A stretch of 64,000 nt of DNA from Drosophila pseudoobscura (GCF_009870125.1 NC_046679.1:8680001-8744000); one strand, 5' to 3'; counted from the first letter of the stretch, positions 10,845 through 23,400 are shown. Made by a program: numbers and translations. The notes: generated from the letters alone by a model not told the origin.

Positions 10845-13596
10845 TTACAGCTCGTCATGTGGCTGATCCTCCTCGTCGTCATCGGCATTGATGTTCTCGT
10901 TGTTCTCTTGGCTTCCGAAATCATCCTCGGCAGTGTCGTCATCCTCATCCAATTCGATTTGTTCATCCAGCGAGACACCCAGTGTGTGGCGCATCATTTT
11001 CTCAATGCTGTCGGCGAAGTCGGCCGTCTCCTGGAGCATGTACCCAGAGCGTAGAGTGGCAGTGCGGAACATCATAACGGCCATAGCCCTTGCAGAGTCA
11101 TCGGCCTCGTCAGCCTCAACGCGACGCAACAGCTCGCGCATCAGGGGGTGCCTGGGATTGATCTCAAGAGTTTTCTTCTGGCTGAGGTAGTAGCTGCGTG
11201 AAGGATCGTCCGACTTCTGGTGGGCATTGGACATCGCCAGTCGCTCCATGTTGCCGGTCCAGCCGAAAACGCCAGCCACCAAGGCACATGGCGAGTTGCT
11301 CAGACGCTCCGACACCTGAGCCTTGGAGATCTGGTCCTTGAGGGCGACATCGTTCAGCCACTTGACGAGCGGCTCGAAGGCGCTCTTCAGCGACTCGAAG
11401 TTCTTCTTGCTCTTCTCGGACTCGTTGAGCTTGAATCCCTCCTTGGCCACGTTCTGGAACTTCTTGCCATCGAATTCGGGCAGGGCCGAGATGCAGTATT
11501 CATCAACAGCCTCGACTAGGAACAGCACCTCGTAGCCCTTGCTCAGCAGACGCTCAACGAACGGCGACTTCTCGACCTCACCGCGGTTGGCACCGGCAAT
11601 GTAGTAGATGTGTTCCTGCTTCGACTTCATGCGTTCCACATATTCGGCCAGGGAGGTAACGCCCTTGCCGTTGGAGGTTTGGAAGCGCAGCAGCTTGGCC
11701 AGGCGAGATCGGTTGCTGGGATCCTCCATGACACCCAATTTAATGCTAAGAAAAAGGATAATGCGAGTAGTGAGCAAAGATTTCATCAATGATGGATGCG
11801 CAACACCTACTTGGTGGAGAACTCCTTCCAGAACTGTTCGTAGGACTCCTTGTCGAGCTTCTTGAGCATGTCAAGTACCTTGCGCACCAGCTTCTTCTTG
11901 ATAACCTTGATCAGCTTGTGCTGCTGGAGCGTTTCACGCGACACATTCAGGGGCAGATCGTCGGAGTCGACAACACCGCGGATGAAGCTCAAGAAGTTGG
12001 GCATCATGTCGTTGAACTCGTCGGTGATGAAGACACGACGAACGTAGAGCTTGATGTTGTCGGACTTGGTGCCGTACCGGTTGAAGGACTCGGATGGCTG
12101 TACCTTGGGCACGTACAGCAAACTCTTGAAGGTAACTTCACCCTCGGCAATGAAATGGGTCTGGGTGAGGGGTTCGCTCGAGTCCTTGGTCAGACTCTTG
12201 TAGAAGTTGTTGTACTCCTCGGTTGTCACATCGGCCGGCTTGCGAGTCCAGATGGGTTTGCTGTCGTTGATCAGGAGCCAGTCCCAGATGGTCTTGGACA
12301 CCTTCTTTGTCTTGGGCTTGTCGTCATCAGCGGCCTCCTCAACCTTGGCCTCTTCATCGGCATCTTCCACGTCATCTTCGGTCTTTGCTGGCTCGGCCAC
12401 GGCCTCTTCCTCCACCGGCACCTCTTCGTCGACAGTTTTGCTGGACCACATCAGAATGGGGAAGTTAATGAACTGCGAGTATTTGCGAATCAGCTCGCGC
12501 ACGGTTTCCTCCTCAAGGAAGTCCTGGGCCTCTTCCTTCAGGTACAGCGAAATGATCGAACCCCGCTTCAGTGTGTCGCCACGGGGATCTTCGGTGATGG
12601 TGAAGCTGTTGGCATCCGACTCCCAGATGTACTGCTTATCGTCGTTGTGCTTCGTGGTGACCACCACACGGTCGGCGACCAAGAAGGCCGAATAGAAGCC
12701 CACACCGAACTGGCCAATCATGTCGTTCAGGTCGCCACCCTCAGACTTGCTGGGATCCTGCATTTTGGCAAGGAAATCAGCAGTGCCGGACTTGGCAATT
12801 GTGCCCAGGTTATTAATCAGATCCTGGTGTGTCATGCCAATGCCCGAGTCCATGATGTGCAGCGCCTTGTTCTCCTTGTCGGCCTTGATGCGGATGTGCA
12901 GTTCGGGGTTGCTCTCCAGCTCCTTTCGGTCGGTGAGGGCCAGCAGACGAATCTTGTCAATGGCATCGGAGGCGTTCGAGATCAATTCACGCAGGAAGAT
13001 CTCCTTGTTGCGGTACAGCGAATTGATGATCAGTTTCATCATGCGGTTCACTTCTGTCTGGAAAGTGAACTTCTCCGCCTGCCCACAAAAGAAATACGCA
13101 AAAAAAAATGAATAAATATTCATACAAGCAGCACATATATACCATATATACCTTTTCGCGCAATTCTTTTAGCTGCGCAACATTCAGTCCATCCAGCTGG
13201 ATGGCTTCCTCCTCCCGCTTCAGGGTCTCAGCATCTGTGGTGGTAAGGCATATGCATATTATAGATAAGGGGCGTCAACACCATGGCGTCAAGGGTAAGT
13301 ACGGCTAACGCTGACGTGTACCAAAAACTCCAAGTACTACCCTTGCCGGTGGGGGGGGGGGCGTCACTTACCAGTTCTGGAACCTTCCTTGAATGCACCC
13401 AAATCCAGGTCGATTTTCTCGGCACTAGGCTCATCTTCAGCCGCAATTTGACTTATGCCTGCAGTAATGTAATAGTAATAGTAAATACACAAAAAAAATT
13501 AGGTTAAAGCACCGGCATTGGCCTTTGGCGCTGAAGCGTGGCAAGAATAAACGAACCTGATACGAGCAAAAGCCCCAGCAACAGATAGTATTTCAT
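10845..13596 (-). CDS. Gp93: ER Hsp90 chaperone Gp93 (GRP94/endoplasmin)
   Basis: Five exons (13596-13557, 13458-13372, 13234-13152, 13078-11811, 11745-10845) encode about 792 aa, the expected GRP94 length. The signal peptide is [14 protein letters not shown]. The exon 4 start holds the Hsp90 ATPase signature ([18 protein letters not shown]), followed by the lid, the acidic charged linker ([18 protein letters not shown] and beyond), and the middle and C-terminal dimerisation domains. It ends HDEL, an ER-retention signal. GRP94 folds secreted and membrane clients such as integrins and Toll-like receptors. The gene is flanked by a TATA box and a UPRE-like site, consistent with unfolded-protein-response control. 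Intron 2 carries an 11-base G run at 13351-13361. A 440-codon antisense frame over exon 4 is a codon-bias shadow. Confidence 0.97.
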
Positions 13597-13644
13597 TCTA
13601 AATACAATTTGATTTACTAGGAACGATAAAAGTCTGGCGAAAGG

Positions 13645-13652
13645 CCACGTCA
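13645..13652 (-). promoter_or_regulatory. UPRE/Xbp1-type site in the Gp93 leader
   Basis: The - strand reads TGACGTGG, the core of the UPR element bound by Xbp1/ATF6 (flanks GTGACGTGGCC). It lies about 50 bp upstream of the Gp93 ATG and downstream of the predicted TSS. GRP94 genes are classic UPR targets, so the location makes biological sense. Confidence 0.55.
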
Positions 13653-13734
13653 CAACAGTCCCAGGCTGGCTCCGGTTTTTGATTTAAGTGAAATTTTCGA
13701 GTCGACTGCCACTTTGCACACAAAAATGACGCGG

Positions 13735-13742
13735 CTTTTATA
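13735..13742 (-). promoter_or_regulatory. TATA box of Gp93
   Basis: The - strand reads TATAAAAG. An initiator-like GCAGTC lies about 30 bp downstream (near 13707), giving a 5' UTR of roughly 110 bases. The box sits at the very edge of a dispersed-repeat copy (13743-14110). Confidence 0.6.
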
Positions 13743-14110
13743 TGTAGCGTCTTGTATGATGAAAACCCGAACTTAGCCCACTAAGGCCCCCTTTATTTCA
13801 ACAGTTCAATTGCTTGAGGTAACTGGCGGAAAATATCAACGATTCTAAATTCTGCTTGTAGATTCATGCCAAATTTCGTCTGAACTTAAAAAAACTGCGC
13901 TAAAATTATTTAATTTTCATTATTTTCGGTGGAATATACCCCCTTGGCTTGTAATGGGTTAATTGTTCTCCGTCAAGGATTGGAAACCATATTGCTCAAT
14001 TTTGATGTTCCGTTGAATAATTCTGGCTAACTAAAGCAATTAGTTCTGCCTACATAGTTTGAGGCCATTGATGAATAAACTTTCTAAAAGATTTCCTAGT
14101 TTTTAGTCCT
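13743..14110 (-). repeat. Dispersed promoter-associated repeat, copy 1 (Gp93/mfrn gap)
   Basis: Read on the - strand, this stretch has the same ordered blocks as the copies at 24.5, 39.3 and 51-53 kb. The blocks are a TTTATTCATCAAT-type block, TTCAACGGAACATCAAAA, AAATAATGAAAATT..ATAATTTTAGCG, and AAGGGGGCCTTAGTGGGCTA with CATCATACAAGACGCTA. It has no ORF. The family resembles no element I can name with confidence. Confidence 0.65.
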
Positions 14111-15149
14111 TGTTTTTATTTATAGCTCAGCAAAAAAACCGTCGGTAACAGTCGTTGCTGGTATTTGAAGATATGTTGCGTGAAAGCCGTAGTATATAGT
14201 ATATATATTATTTGTATACCCTATTTCGTTAATTTAATACTGGAAAGACGTTTCGATTACAGAGTTATCGAAATGGCCGTGCAAGCTGTTTTTGACATTC
14301 CTTTTTGGCCTCACCTTCCTCGCATGCTCACCAACACATTCGCGAATGCGTTATTTGGGCTCGAAATTTTTAATGATTCCTGCAATCATTCAACGTTTGC
14401 GTGAGTTGTCAAGCATACACAATATCAGAGGATATCTAAATTTAAATATTGTATCTCCAGTACCCAGTTGATTGCATGCGCCACGGCAGCAGCAACCGCG
14501 AAACCCCTCAACGACGATCGTACACAGCGCAATAGGCCCCGCACACTCGAAACTTGGGGCTAGCGAAGAAACCCAATCGGCAGACACCGCAGAGCAACAT
14601 TTGGTCGATGCTAGTCGTGTCGAGTTGTGCGTGGAGGTGGAGCAACAGCAGCAGCAGCAGCAGCAGCAGTGTCAATTAATAGTTTTGCGTATTCCCATTC
14701 ATACATCATACATCACCACACCACCCATTCCCCCCCACTTGCGGAGTCCGTGTTATACAACAAAATTGACCAGTGCCTCTCGACTACGCCGGCAAATACC
14801 AATCGTTTATGTTGTCCTTAGGGCCAGAGGTTCAACAAGACCAAAAATCGGAATCTTATCAATCCCCGCCCTCTTGTGCGTGCGTTCGAAATAATTAACT
14901 GTGCGTGGTGTAATCGTAATCCCTTATCAGCTGCTCGGTGCGAAAGTTTGGCCGCAAGACAAACGGGCAGAGAAAGCATACAGCCAAAGCAAAAGAAACG
15001 CCAATAACAAGCGGTGTGTGAGTCTCCTCGGTTTCGCTTGCACTTGCCACTGGACAGAACAGAACTGGTTGGAGATTGCGGATTGGAGCATCAAAGCGTT
15101 CGTAACAGAAGAACCCATTGCAAGGGCAGCCACAGCCACAGCCGCAGCC
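14111..15149. other. Upstream region of mitoferrin
   Basis: Holds a 75-bp fragment of an ATACCCT-ended MITE (14216-14290), an imperfect (CAG)n tract near 14645-14669, and presumably the mfrn promoter and 5' leader. The short ORFs here have no protein-like composition. I see no further gene. Confidence 0.45.
14216..14290 (-). mobile_element. Fragment of a small ATACCCT-ended MITE
   Basis: Starts ATACCCTATTTCGTTAATTT, matching the reverse complement of the right end of the 192-bp element at 52904-53095. Similarity fades after about 70 bp and no second end is visible, so this is a truncated copy. Confidence 0.45.
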
Positions 15150-18100
15150 ATGAATATCGACGACTACGAGAGCTTGCCGACGACCAGTGTCGGCATAAAT
15201 ATGACGGCGGGCGCCATCGCTGGCGTTCTGGAGCATGTGGTCATGTATCCGCTGGACTCTGTTAAGGTGAGAGACTTTTCCGCGGAAGAGGAGCAGGGTA
15301 TCCACTGCCTGAAATCGGGGCATGCCACCACATAACCTCACAAATGCGTGTACACAATCGAAATATTTTTATATGTCCGTCTGTGCCAATGTTCGGGCAT
15401 AATCGTGATGTAATTCCTTGGCTCTCGAAGACTATTGCGGGTGGTATTTGCCCTGTAGCTGTGGCGCTCATAACTCAGCTGGTTTGTGCGTTTATCAGAG
15501 CACGTTCTGTCGGTTTACGCTTTGGCCGATAAGATTAGCCCCCCACCACTCCATGCCCGAGATTTGCTATGTGCGCTGTCCTGATAGCTTGATCGGCATT
15601 ATCGTATGAGCTCCCCGTCCGTGCCCTATGCAATTCCGATGTCAAGACATTTGCATATAATGTACATATGCTATAGAAAATGCACATATGTACATCATCC
15701 GCAAGGCATGGCAAGGCCTGCCTCTGCACCGCCGATAATTAGATTCCATTGCTGGCTACTATATACAACAATTTTTCACGCAATTCGGTTCGAGCAGAGA
15801 TATTGATTTTCTTTACTGGCCATATGTGTCTGTCAATCGGACTCCCCGAAGCTCCTAAGAATTCTGCTGTCGTGACAGGCAATACTGGTGCCAAAAGTAA
15901 AGCCCAAGTAAAGTCGGGATTCCCGGCGTTTTGCTTGACGAACTGATTTCATTGAGTTACGAAATCAAGAGCAGCACACCAGCAGAGCTCTACGTTTAAT
16001 TGAACAACAATTGAAGCACTTTTATTCACATTATTATTATTAGTTTTCGCATTGTTGCCGTCCCGCTGGTTGCTGTTTATAAATAATCTATCTGTAATGG
16101 TTTTTGCTTATCGGAGGCGCATGATGCATTGAGAATGCCGGTCTACGCTCTCGGAATCGATGCTATTTTTTATCAGCAGGCCTCCCCCTCCCCTTTTATG
16201 TAATCTCTGCCGCCGTGTTCAGTGTTCGTTCGGTGGCATTTTAATTATGATTTTGCACAGTATTCCGATTGCTCCGCCCACACTCGAGACACAAGAGCCA
16301 CTCATTGGATGGGTTTTTCTTCACCTTGAGTGGCCGTCGTGTTATCACCCCTCAGACAGATGATACTAGTGGGGTCGGGGCCCCCACTAAAACATGTAAA
16401 CAATACAATGCAATGGAGTTATGTATTTGTTTTCCAGGAAATCTTATCTGATTCGCTCAAACCGCACGTCCCTGTAATTTACGTTATGTGGGATTCTGTG
16501 CTCTCCACTCTACACTCCCAGCCATCTATTATATATGTGGTTCTAGCCTGATTTGATTTGCTGGCACACCTCTAGCATTATATAGTACGTATGTACTCAT
16601 TCCACGATTTAAATATGGGGGGATCGACTGCTAAATGTTTGTGGCCTAGCTAATTCGTTTTCGTAGACAAAAGCTCCCTATTAAAGCGTTATAGTGGCAC
16701 AATTAAAAGTGTTTTCTCGGTTCTGAATCACGATGAAATGCATATTTTATGCGCCTTTCAGTTGGGCAGTCTCCGGGGTATATCATGAGTAATAATGACA
16801 TTGCACAATAAGCTATGAAAAAGAAATTCTATTTGCTGAACCCTAGATTCTATACGTGTATAAACGTGATAGCTATTCCACGGGCTAATCGTTAATTATT
16901 CCTAGAAACGAGTTTATCAATAAATAACTTCATAAATAGGTAAACACGGGATCTCCATTTTTAAGGCACACTAAAGTATTTCTTGTTTATTTACAGACGC
17001 GAATGCAGAGCCTGACATCAGCATCCAACATGAATATAATGTCAACCTTTCAGAATATGATCACACGTGAGGGTCTCTTGAGGTAAGTAGCATCCACGAC
17101 ACCAACCGTTCGGAGGAAAAGTTTTTAAATGATTCGTTTTGCAGACCCATTCGTGGTGCCAGTGCTGTGGTTGTGGGTGCAGGACCAGCGCATTCGCTCT
17201 ACTTCGGTGCCTACGAGATGACCAAGGAAATGCTGACTAAATTCACATCACTAAACCACCTTAACTACGGTTAGGACTGCTCTATATAAACGATCGATGG
17301 ATCCTCCATGAACTATGATCGCTAATGCTCTGCCGTTACAGTTATCTCCGGGGCAGTGGCCACTCTCATACACGACGCCATCTCCAATCCCACGGAGGTG
17401 ATCAAGCAGCGCATGCAAATGTACAATTCACCCTATTCATCGGTCATCACGTGCATGCGGGATGTGTATCGGAAGGAGGGCTTCAAGGCCTTCTATCGAT
17501 CCTACAGCACCCAATTGGTCATGAATATACCATATCAGACGATACATTTTACCACATATGAGTTTATCCAGAATAAAGTGAGTACCTCTTAAGGATGCTG
17601 GATATACATATCTAGGAGAAGAACCTGTCTTAACCCGGTCACACCGTATTTATGTTGCAGCTCAATTTGGATCGCAGATACAATCCCCCCGTGCATATGG
17701 TGGCGGGTGGAGCGGCGGGTGCCTGTGCAGCGGCCATAACGACACCCCTGGATGTGGTGAAAACACTGCTAAACACACAGGAAACGGGTCTAACAAAAGG
17801 CATGATCGAGGCCTGTCGCAAGGTATTTCATATACGTCGGAGCCGAAGGGACTTTCTGACTTTGTTCGACTTTCAGATCTACCATATGGCTGGGCCAATG
17901 GGTTTCTTCAAGGGAATGACTGCTCGCGTCTTGTACTCGATGCCAGCGACGGCCATCTGCTGGTCCACATACGAGTTCTTCAAGTTCTATTTGTGTGGCC
18001 TCGAACGTGATCAATATAAATCGTCAATTACGGGCCGCTCCGAATTACAAGAGCCCCGCAAAACGGCCTATGTATTGCCGAAGAGCACAACCGATGAGGA

Positions 18101-18317
18101 TCCGTCTTTGGCGACCGAATCTTTGGCCGTGGATACTGCTGCCGGCACGTTGAAGGATCCCGCTATCCTGCATCCTACGCCGCCCACAGTCAATGCAGCC
18201 GGTGCCATCAAAACGGTCTGTGAACTGTCCACACGCACCGCTGCGCCCACCATAAATCTGCACACGAGGCACACGGAAGTGAAGAGCCCCTATGAGCGGG
18301 GCTTCTCCAGCACGTAG
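15150..18317 (+). CDS. mfrn: Mitoferrin, mitochondrial iron importer (SLC25 family)
   Basis: Exons: 15150-15266, 16997-17082, 17145-17269, 17342-17577, 17661-17822 and 17877-18317, about 388 aa. The three carrier repeats show their signatures at the ends of helices 1, 3 and 5: [20 protein letters not shown] and [12 protein letters not shown]. The first is split by the 1.7-kb intron 1. The family matches are strongest around [13 protein letters not shown] and [20 protein letters not shown], as in mitoferrins, which bring iron across the inner mitochondrial membrane for haem and Fe-S synthesis and spermiogenesis. A ~100-residue Ser/Thr/Pro-rich C-terminal tail follows the last helix. The last intron (17823-17876) is 54 nt with no in-frame stop, so retention would insert 18 residues. 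Confidence 0.93.
15267..16996 (+). other. mfrn: Mitoferrin intron 1
   Basis: A 1.73-kb intron, GTGAGA...TTACAG, splitting the first carrier signature after ...PLDSVK. I find no repeat-family copy, RNA gene or nested coding exon. The small ORFs are not protein-like. Confidence 0.7.
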
Positions 18318-19574
18318 ACTGTGCGCGAGGACGTGGCCGCAAGCGAGGCGGCCAGCGTTCGACACGTTTGCAGCGGCGACAGCTAAACACACATAAGCAT
18401 AGCTATTAGTTGGCGGCGGGGAAAGGTGGCTGGAGGCGGCATAGGTGCAGGAGTCAGTCTGTTTTGTGGAGTTTGGCGTGGACACGGCGTTTGAAACGTC
18501 TGCCGCCCCCATTCCCTTCGGCCCTAGCCTCTGTATTGCCTTTGGCCTCGTTTTTTCCCCAGCTGCTTGTATGAATACTCTGCGAGGAGTCGGTGAGAGA
18601 GTGTTATCACTCCCATAGTCGGAGGTTAAATCGTAGTTGTTGTTCTGCACAAAAACTCTCGCTCTCACACTCCCCCCACAAAAACACCCCCATCCCCACA
18701 CCCCACAAAACACACACAGACACACACACACACACCCAAACAAACAAAAACAAAGTTCATTTTTAGGCAAAAAGCAAAATATTCTTGTTAAAAAAACAAA
18801 AGTAAAAATTAATTATTACGATTATGATGATAATAACTTGTATCTATGTTGCTCGGAATTGAGTGGAACCCTTGTGTAAAGTACTATTATATTACCATTA
18901 CATTGTGTATTACAATATATATATGATTTACGATATATTTTTTTTAAACAAAAAACAAATTTCAAAGTATATATACACATTATGCATATACTTGTTGATT
19001 TGATCGTTGTAAAGTAAGAGCAAAGCCAGAGCAAGAGAGCAACAAAATCGCAAAAACGCAGGAAACAGGACAAAATAAACTGTTTCGCAAAAAAAGGCAA
19101 AAAATTCAATGATTTGTAATCCAATTACACTTTCATCTTCAAACTGAGATGTTACAAAATATAGTATATACTTATAATAACGAGAGCCTGCAAACAACTA
19201 TATACAGCTCCCTCCTATTCCAGGCCCCCAGGAACCTACCCAACCAACCTTTGGGTACCACAGTACTGTAATGTAGTGGAGTAGAGTAGAGCCCCAGGCC
19301 CTGTCACTGGCCCTTGACTGACTGATTGACTTTATTGAAAGCCCCCAAACCGTATTCGCATACATATTAAATATATGTTGTTCTAGCTTCTAGAATATCC
19401 AAATAATAGCCTCAGTCAAGTGCCAGCGGGTGTCGGGGGAAACAGCAACCCAGTCCCCAAAAAAAACAAAACACAAAAACACACACAATAAATAAAACCA
19501 TTATATTATTACGTTCATTGTTATTTTTATTGTTTATATATAAATATATATTCATTACTATATATACATATATA
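18318..19574. other. Mitoferrin 3' UTR and downstream spacer
   Basis: Low-complexity sequence: a CA/C-rich run near 18660-18745, A-rich stretches, and candidate AATAAA signals at 19074-19079 and again near 19486. It is probably a long mfrn 3' UTR followed by spacer up to the transposon remnant. Confidence 0.45.
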
Positions 19575-20140
19575 CAGTGCCGCTCAACCGAATAGGTTCC
19601 ACAATTTTCAATAGTAAAGTCGCTAAATCTTACCGAAACAAGCAAGTTTGCAGTCTCCACATGATTCGAAATCGGTGGCGGGAACCCATTGGTACCAATC
19701 GGTGCAAGAATGCATCAAAATCAGACGATTCCAAAAGGAAAACTTTAATTTTTTATTTTTAGTGAAGCAAAATATGGTACAAATATGAAAGGAAGAGCAG
19801 CCAGGCCTGTGATTAGAACTCCTACCTCCACCTGCAGCAAAATCAGGGAAGAATTCGGTGTTAATGCGAGTTTGGGCAGCCTACAGCCCTACAGCCCTTC
19901 GTTGGCAGGTGGTTTTTGTTAAATTTCCAAAAAAATTAGCTTAAATATAAAAAGATTTTTTTTGTTTTCGAAAAAAGTGTCATAAATACGTTTCCTGGGG
20001 ACCGCAAACTTTCTTATTTCTTTAACAATCAATAAATGATTAAAATAAAAATGTATTTTATCAAAATCGGTAAATTGGTTGAAGAGATATAGCGGTTCGA
20101 CTTTTGAAAATTGTGGAACCTATTCAGTTTCGAGGCACTG
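19575..20140 (+). mobile_element. Non-autonomous Tc1/mariner-like element (566 bp)
   Basis: Flanked by TA on both sides (19573-19574 and 20141-20142), the Tc1/mariner target-site duplication. The 37-bp terminal inverted repeats begin CAGTGCC and share a perfect inner 22 bp (GAATAGGTTCCACAATTTTC and two more bases), with about 33 of 37 positions matching overall. Inside, near 19788-19880, a frame reads like a transposase N-terminal helix-turn-helix remnant (RPVIRTPTSTCSKIREEFGV). No complete transposase fits in 566 bp, so this is an internally deleted, immobile copy. It sits between the converging 3' ends of mfrn and BOD1. Confidence 0.85.
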
Positions 20141-20419
20141 TATATGCATACATATGTATTTCTATAAATTTACTTATTCTTAAACTGTAAAGTGTAGGAT
20201 GTAAAATTACAATTTTATTGTTACCACAAATTCTAACAAAAACAGAAACAGATTCAAAAACTAATACAACAATTGGAAAATTGAAAATTTGCCCATTAAA
20301 ACAGAATGAAAGAAACACAAACACTTGTGGAATTGTTTTTCTGTCAAATGCATTCAACAACAATTGCATTATTATTTTTTATTTTGTTTCCCACTACATT
20401 TTGATTTGTTTTGTTTAAG

Positions 20420-23400
20420 CTAAAGGATTGAATCCAAGCCACGTCGGCGCGAGCGCTGCGACAGAACTGGACGGGGCTTGTAGAGATCATCGTTGGTGTA
20501 TCGCTGCTGCTGGCAGAGCTTCTGGCTGAGTCGCTTGGCGGACACTCCTTCGTCTGTTGGATAAAAAAAAGCACGCAAGTTAATTGAGTGATATTCTCGG
20601 AAGCAATTTGGAGACGGAAGGCAAACGGTTCGGCCACCCCAGAGCAGATCGAAAGACATGCGAGAGAGAAGTGCTTACCCACCACATGAAATATTGTTTA
20701 TTTTGATAGGTCTTGACTTTAGACGGCCTCGGGGAGCAGTGCTACAACTGCTTGTACACATAATAATTTTTGAGCAAAGAAATGTGCATGATCGGCATGT
20801 GGAAAGAAAGCAGAGGCAGAGGTAGAGATCACAAAATGTCGATGAGAGAGGATGAGAGGAGGTTTTGCTACTCGAAGGAGCATTAGTCTATGATAAATAC
20901 GCACCAGACTCCTGCTTCTCGATGGCTTCGTTCTCCTTGGAATTGATGCTGCCGTCGGAGGGCGTGGGTGAGGCCTTCGGTTCGTTGCGACGCAACCTTT
21001 TCACGGGACTGCCTGAAGACGAGCTGCTGCTACTCGCGGTTATGTGTTGTGGCGGTGTCGTCTCGCGCATCTTTTCCTGCGTCTCGCCGCCGCCGTCCAA
21101 CCTACGCTTTGATTTCGTGCGCCTTAAATCACGCACATCCACCAAATGCTTGGGCATCTCATCACTTAAGTTGTTCAACAAAGTATCCCGCTCTTCGATC
21201 AGTCGATTGATGAGCTCCAGACGTGCCTTAAACTCCTCGGTGTTCTGCTCAAAGTGTATGGTATCCCCAGCCTCAGTTTCTGTTTCAGTTTCGTTATTTT
21301 GCTTGCTAGACTCTGCTGAAATCGGCTGCTTTTCAGCCAAAGAGTCGGGCTGGTTCTCCAAGGTGGCCGTTGCCGCCTCTGATACCTTTTCAGCTATTTG
21401 GGATCCCTCCGAGTCTGTGGGCGACTGCTCCATTTGTTTTAAATCAATTGAAATCTCATCGGCCTCTTTACAGACTTCATCGACAGGCGAGTCCTTTGCC
21501 AGCTCTATATCCAGCTGTGGTTCCTCTTCTTTGGCAGGCTCTGCTGGCGTTAGCTCGGTTTCCATTGTCACATCTTCTGGTTCTTTTTCGACTTGATCTG
21601 CGTCCTTCTTTGGCTGAGAACCACACAATTCAATGAAACTGGTGGTCGATTGCTGCAGAATATCACTGACATTGACGACGCTGCTGCACATGCTCAAAAT
21701 GCCAGCGCTATCGGTAGCACCGTTGCTACCGCCATTTGTGTTGCCATTCGAGTTGTTGCCGTACTGGACAGGCGCATCAGTTTTCTCGTTAGCCGTACCT
21801 GGATCGGGTAGGGGCGTGACGCCAGAGCTAGGTGGCGGCTTGCCCTCATCGTTAGAGTCCGAGCTGCGGCGCTTCTGTAGCTTTGCCTTGATTTCGCTGT
21901 GATCATCCTGCACGACTGGGGGCGCTGCACTCGTGGAGTTTGTGGAAGATGTGGATTTGTTCCGATCACGGTCACGACCACGCTCGTGATCTCTCTTCTT
22001 TGATGAGGAGCCGCTGCTGCTACCGCTTTGATGGCTGCGATGGCTCTGGCTCTGGCTCTGGCCGTCTTTGCTCTTTTCTTTGTCCCGGTCTGAGCGGGAC
22101 GAGGACGAGCTTGACTTGTGTTTCTTGTGTGAGGACGAGGTGTCGCGGCGTGACGAGGATGTGGAAGCTGAACGCTTCGACGACGATGATTCGCGATGAG
22201 TCCTACTCGACGAGGTTGAAGAAGAGCCCTTGTCCTTCTGGGAGCTGCTGCCGCTGCTGCTCTTGTGCTTGGAGCTTGAGTGGGAGTGCGAGGACGAGTG
22301 CTTCGAGCTGGAGCTAGAGGAATGTTTACTCTGCGATTTATGGCGATTGCGATCAGCATCGCGATCCTTCGGCTCTCGGCTTTTGCGTCGCTGTTTATCA
22401 TCCGAATTGCTCGAATGGTGACGTCTATCCCTCTCCTTGTCCTTATCTTTTGAGTTGCTCTTCGATTGTGATGATGCTGAAGTCTGCGTCTTTGTGGAGT
22501 CATCTTTGGTAGTTTCAACATCAGCCGGGGACGGCAGCTTCGCGGCCACATCTTCTTTCACTTCTTCTACTTGATGCGTGGCAGAGGCAAGTGGCATTGG
22601 CGATTCCTGTCTCTTGATTTCCGATCCATTCGACTCAGCCTCTGGGATTTTATCTATCTTGGGAGTGGTATCTTGGGCAACCGCTTCTGAGAATGATCCA
22701 ATGCTGTTCTCAGGTGCCGGTGGTGGTGTAGGTGTGTCAGGCTCAGGTGCAGCGTTCTCTGGAGGAGATGTTGGCGCCTCAGATGCAGATTGGAGTGTTA
22801 CAGGCTCAAGTGGAGTTGCTTCAGGCTCAGGTGGAGGGGCCTCCAGTTCAGGTGGAGCGGTCTTCGGTTCAGGTGGAGGCGCCCCAGGCTCTGGTGGAGG
22901 AGCCTCGGGTGCCGGGGGTGGCGTCTCTGGTGCCGGCGGTGGCGTTTCAGGAGCTGGCGGTGGTGGTGGTGGTGGCGTCTGAGGTGGTTGGGGCATTGAA
23001 AAAGCCTCAATTTTGGGTAGAGCTGGATGCTCCCGAGGTTCCAACGCAGGCACAGACAAAGGTTCGATGGAGATGTTACTGGCATCCTCAATATTGGCTT
23101 TCAACTCGGACATAATGGCGTCCTCAATGGATAAAGCTTGGGAGGCACCGTTCGTGTTCTCCGACACGGAATTCCTGCGTTCGGTGCCTGCAATTTATGG
23201 AAAGTTGATTATACAAATGGAAAAGTACATTATTGTATGCCTACCCTCGAATGTAATGGCATCTTGCTTGATGTCAAAGTGCAAGGGCCGACTGCAGTGG
23301 TCCCTGCCACTTGCAGCATCATTGGAATTCTCGTTAAACTTTGGCATCTGCGCCTCCTCTGATATGTTAGCGGCCATGTTTGGGGTTAGTTCGACGCTAT

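Noticed and set aside
11789-13111. 440-codon open frame opposite Gp93 exon 4
   Set aside because: It mirrors the highly codon-biased Gp93 exon (third-position G/C leaves the antisense frame open). The Leu/Val/His-rich translation resembles no protein and no promoter or start context supports it.
17630-17640. GGTCACACC in a mitoferrin intron as a Motif 1 promoter
   Set aside because: It lies between coding exons, lacks a Motif 6 partner, and the last position deviates from the consensus.
18045-18770. 241-codon - strand frame over the mfrn tail and 3' UTR
   Set aside because: Cys/Phe/Val-rich artefact of a CA/C-rich UTR plus the antisense of the mfrn last exon.
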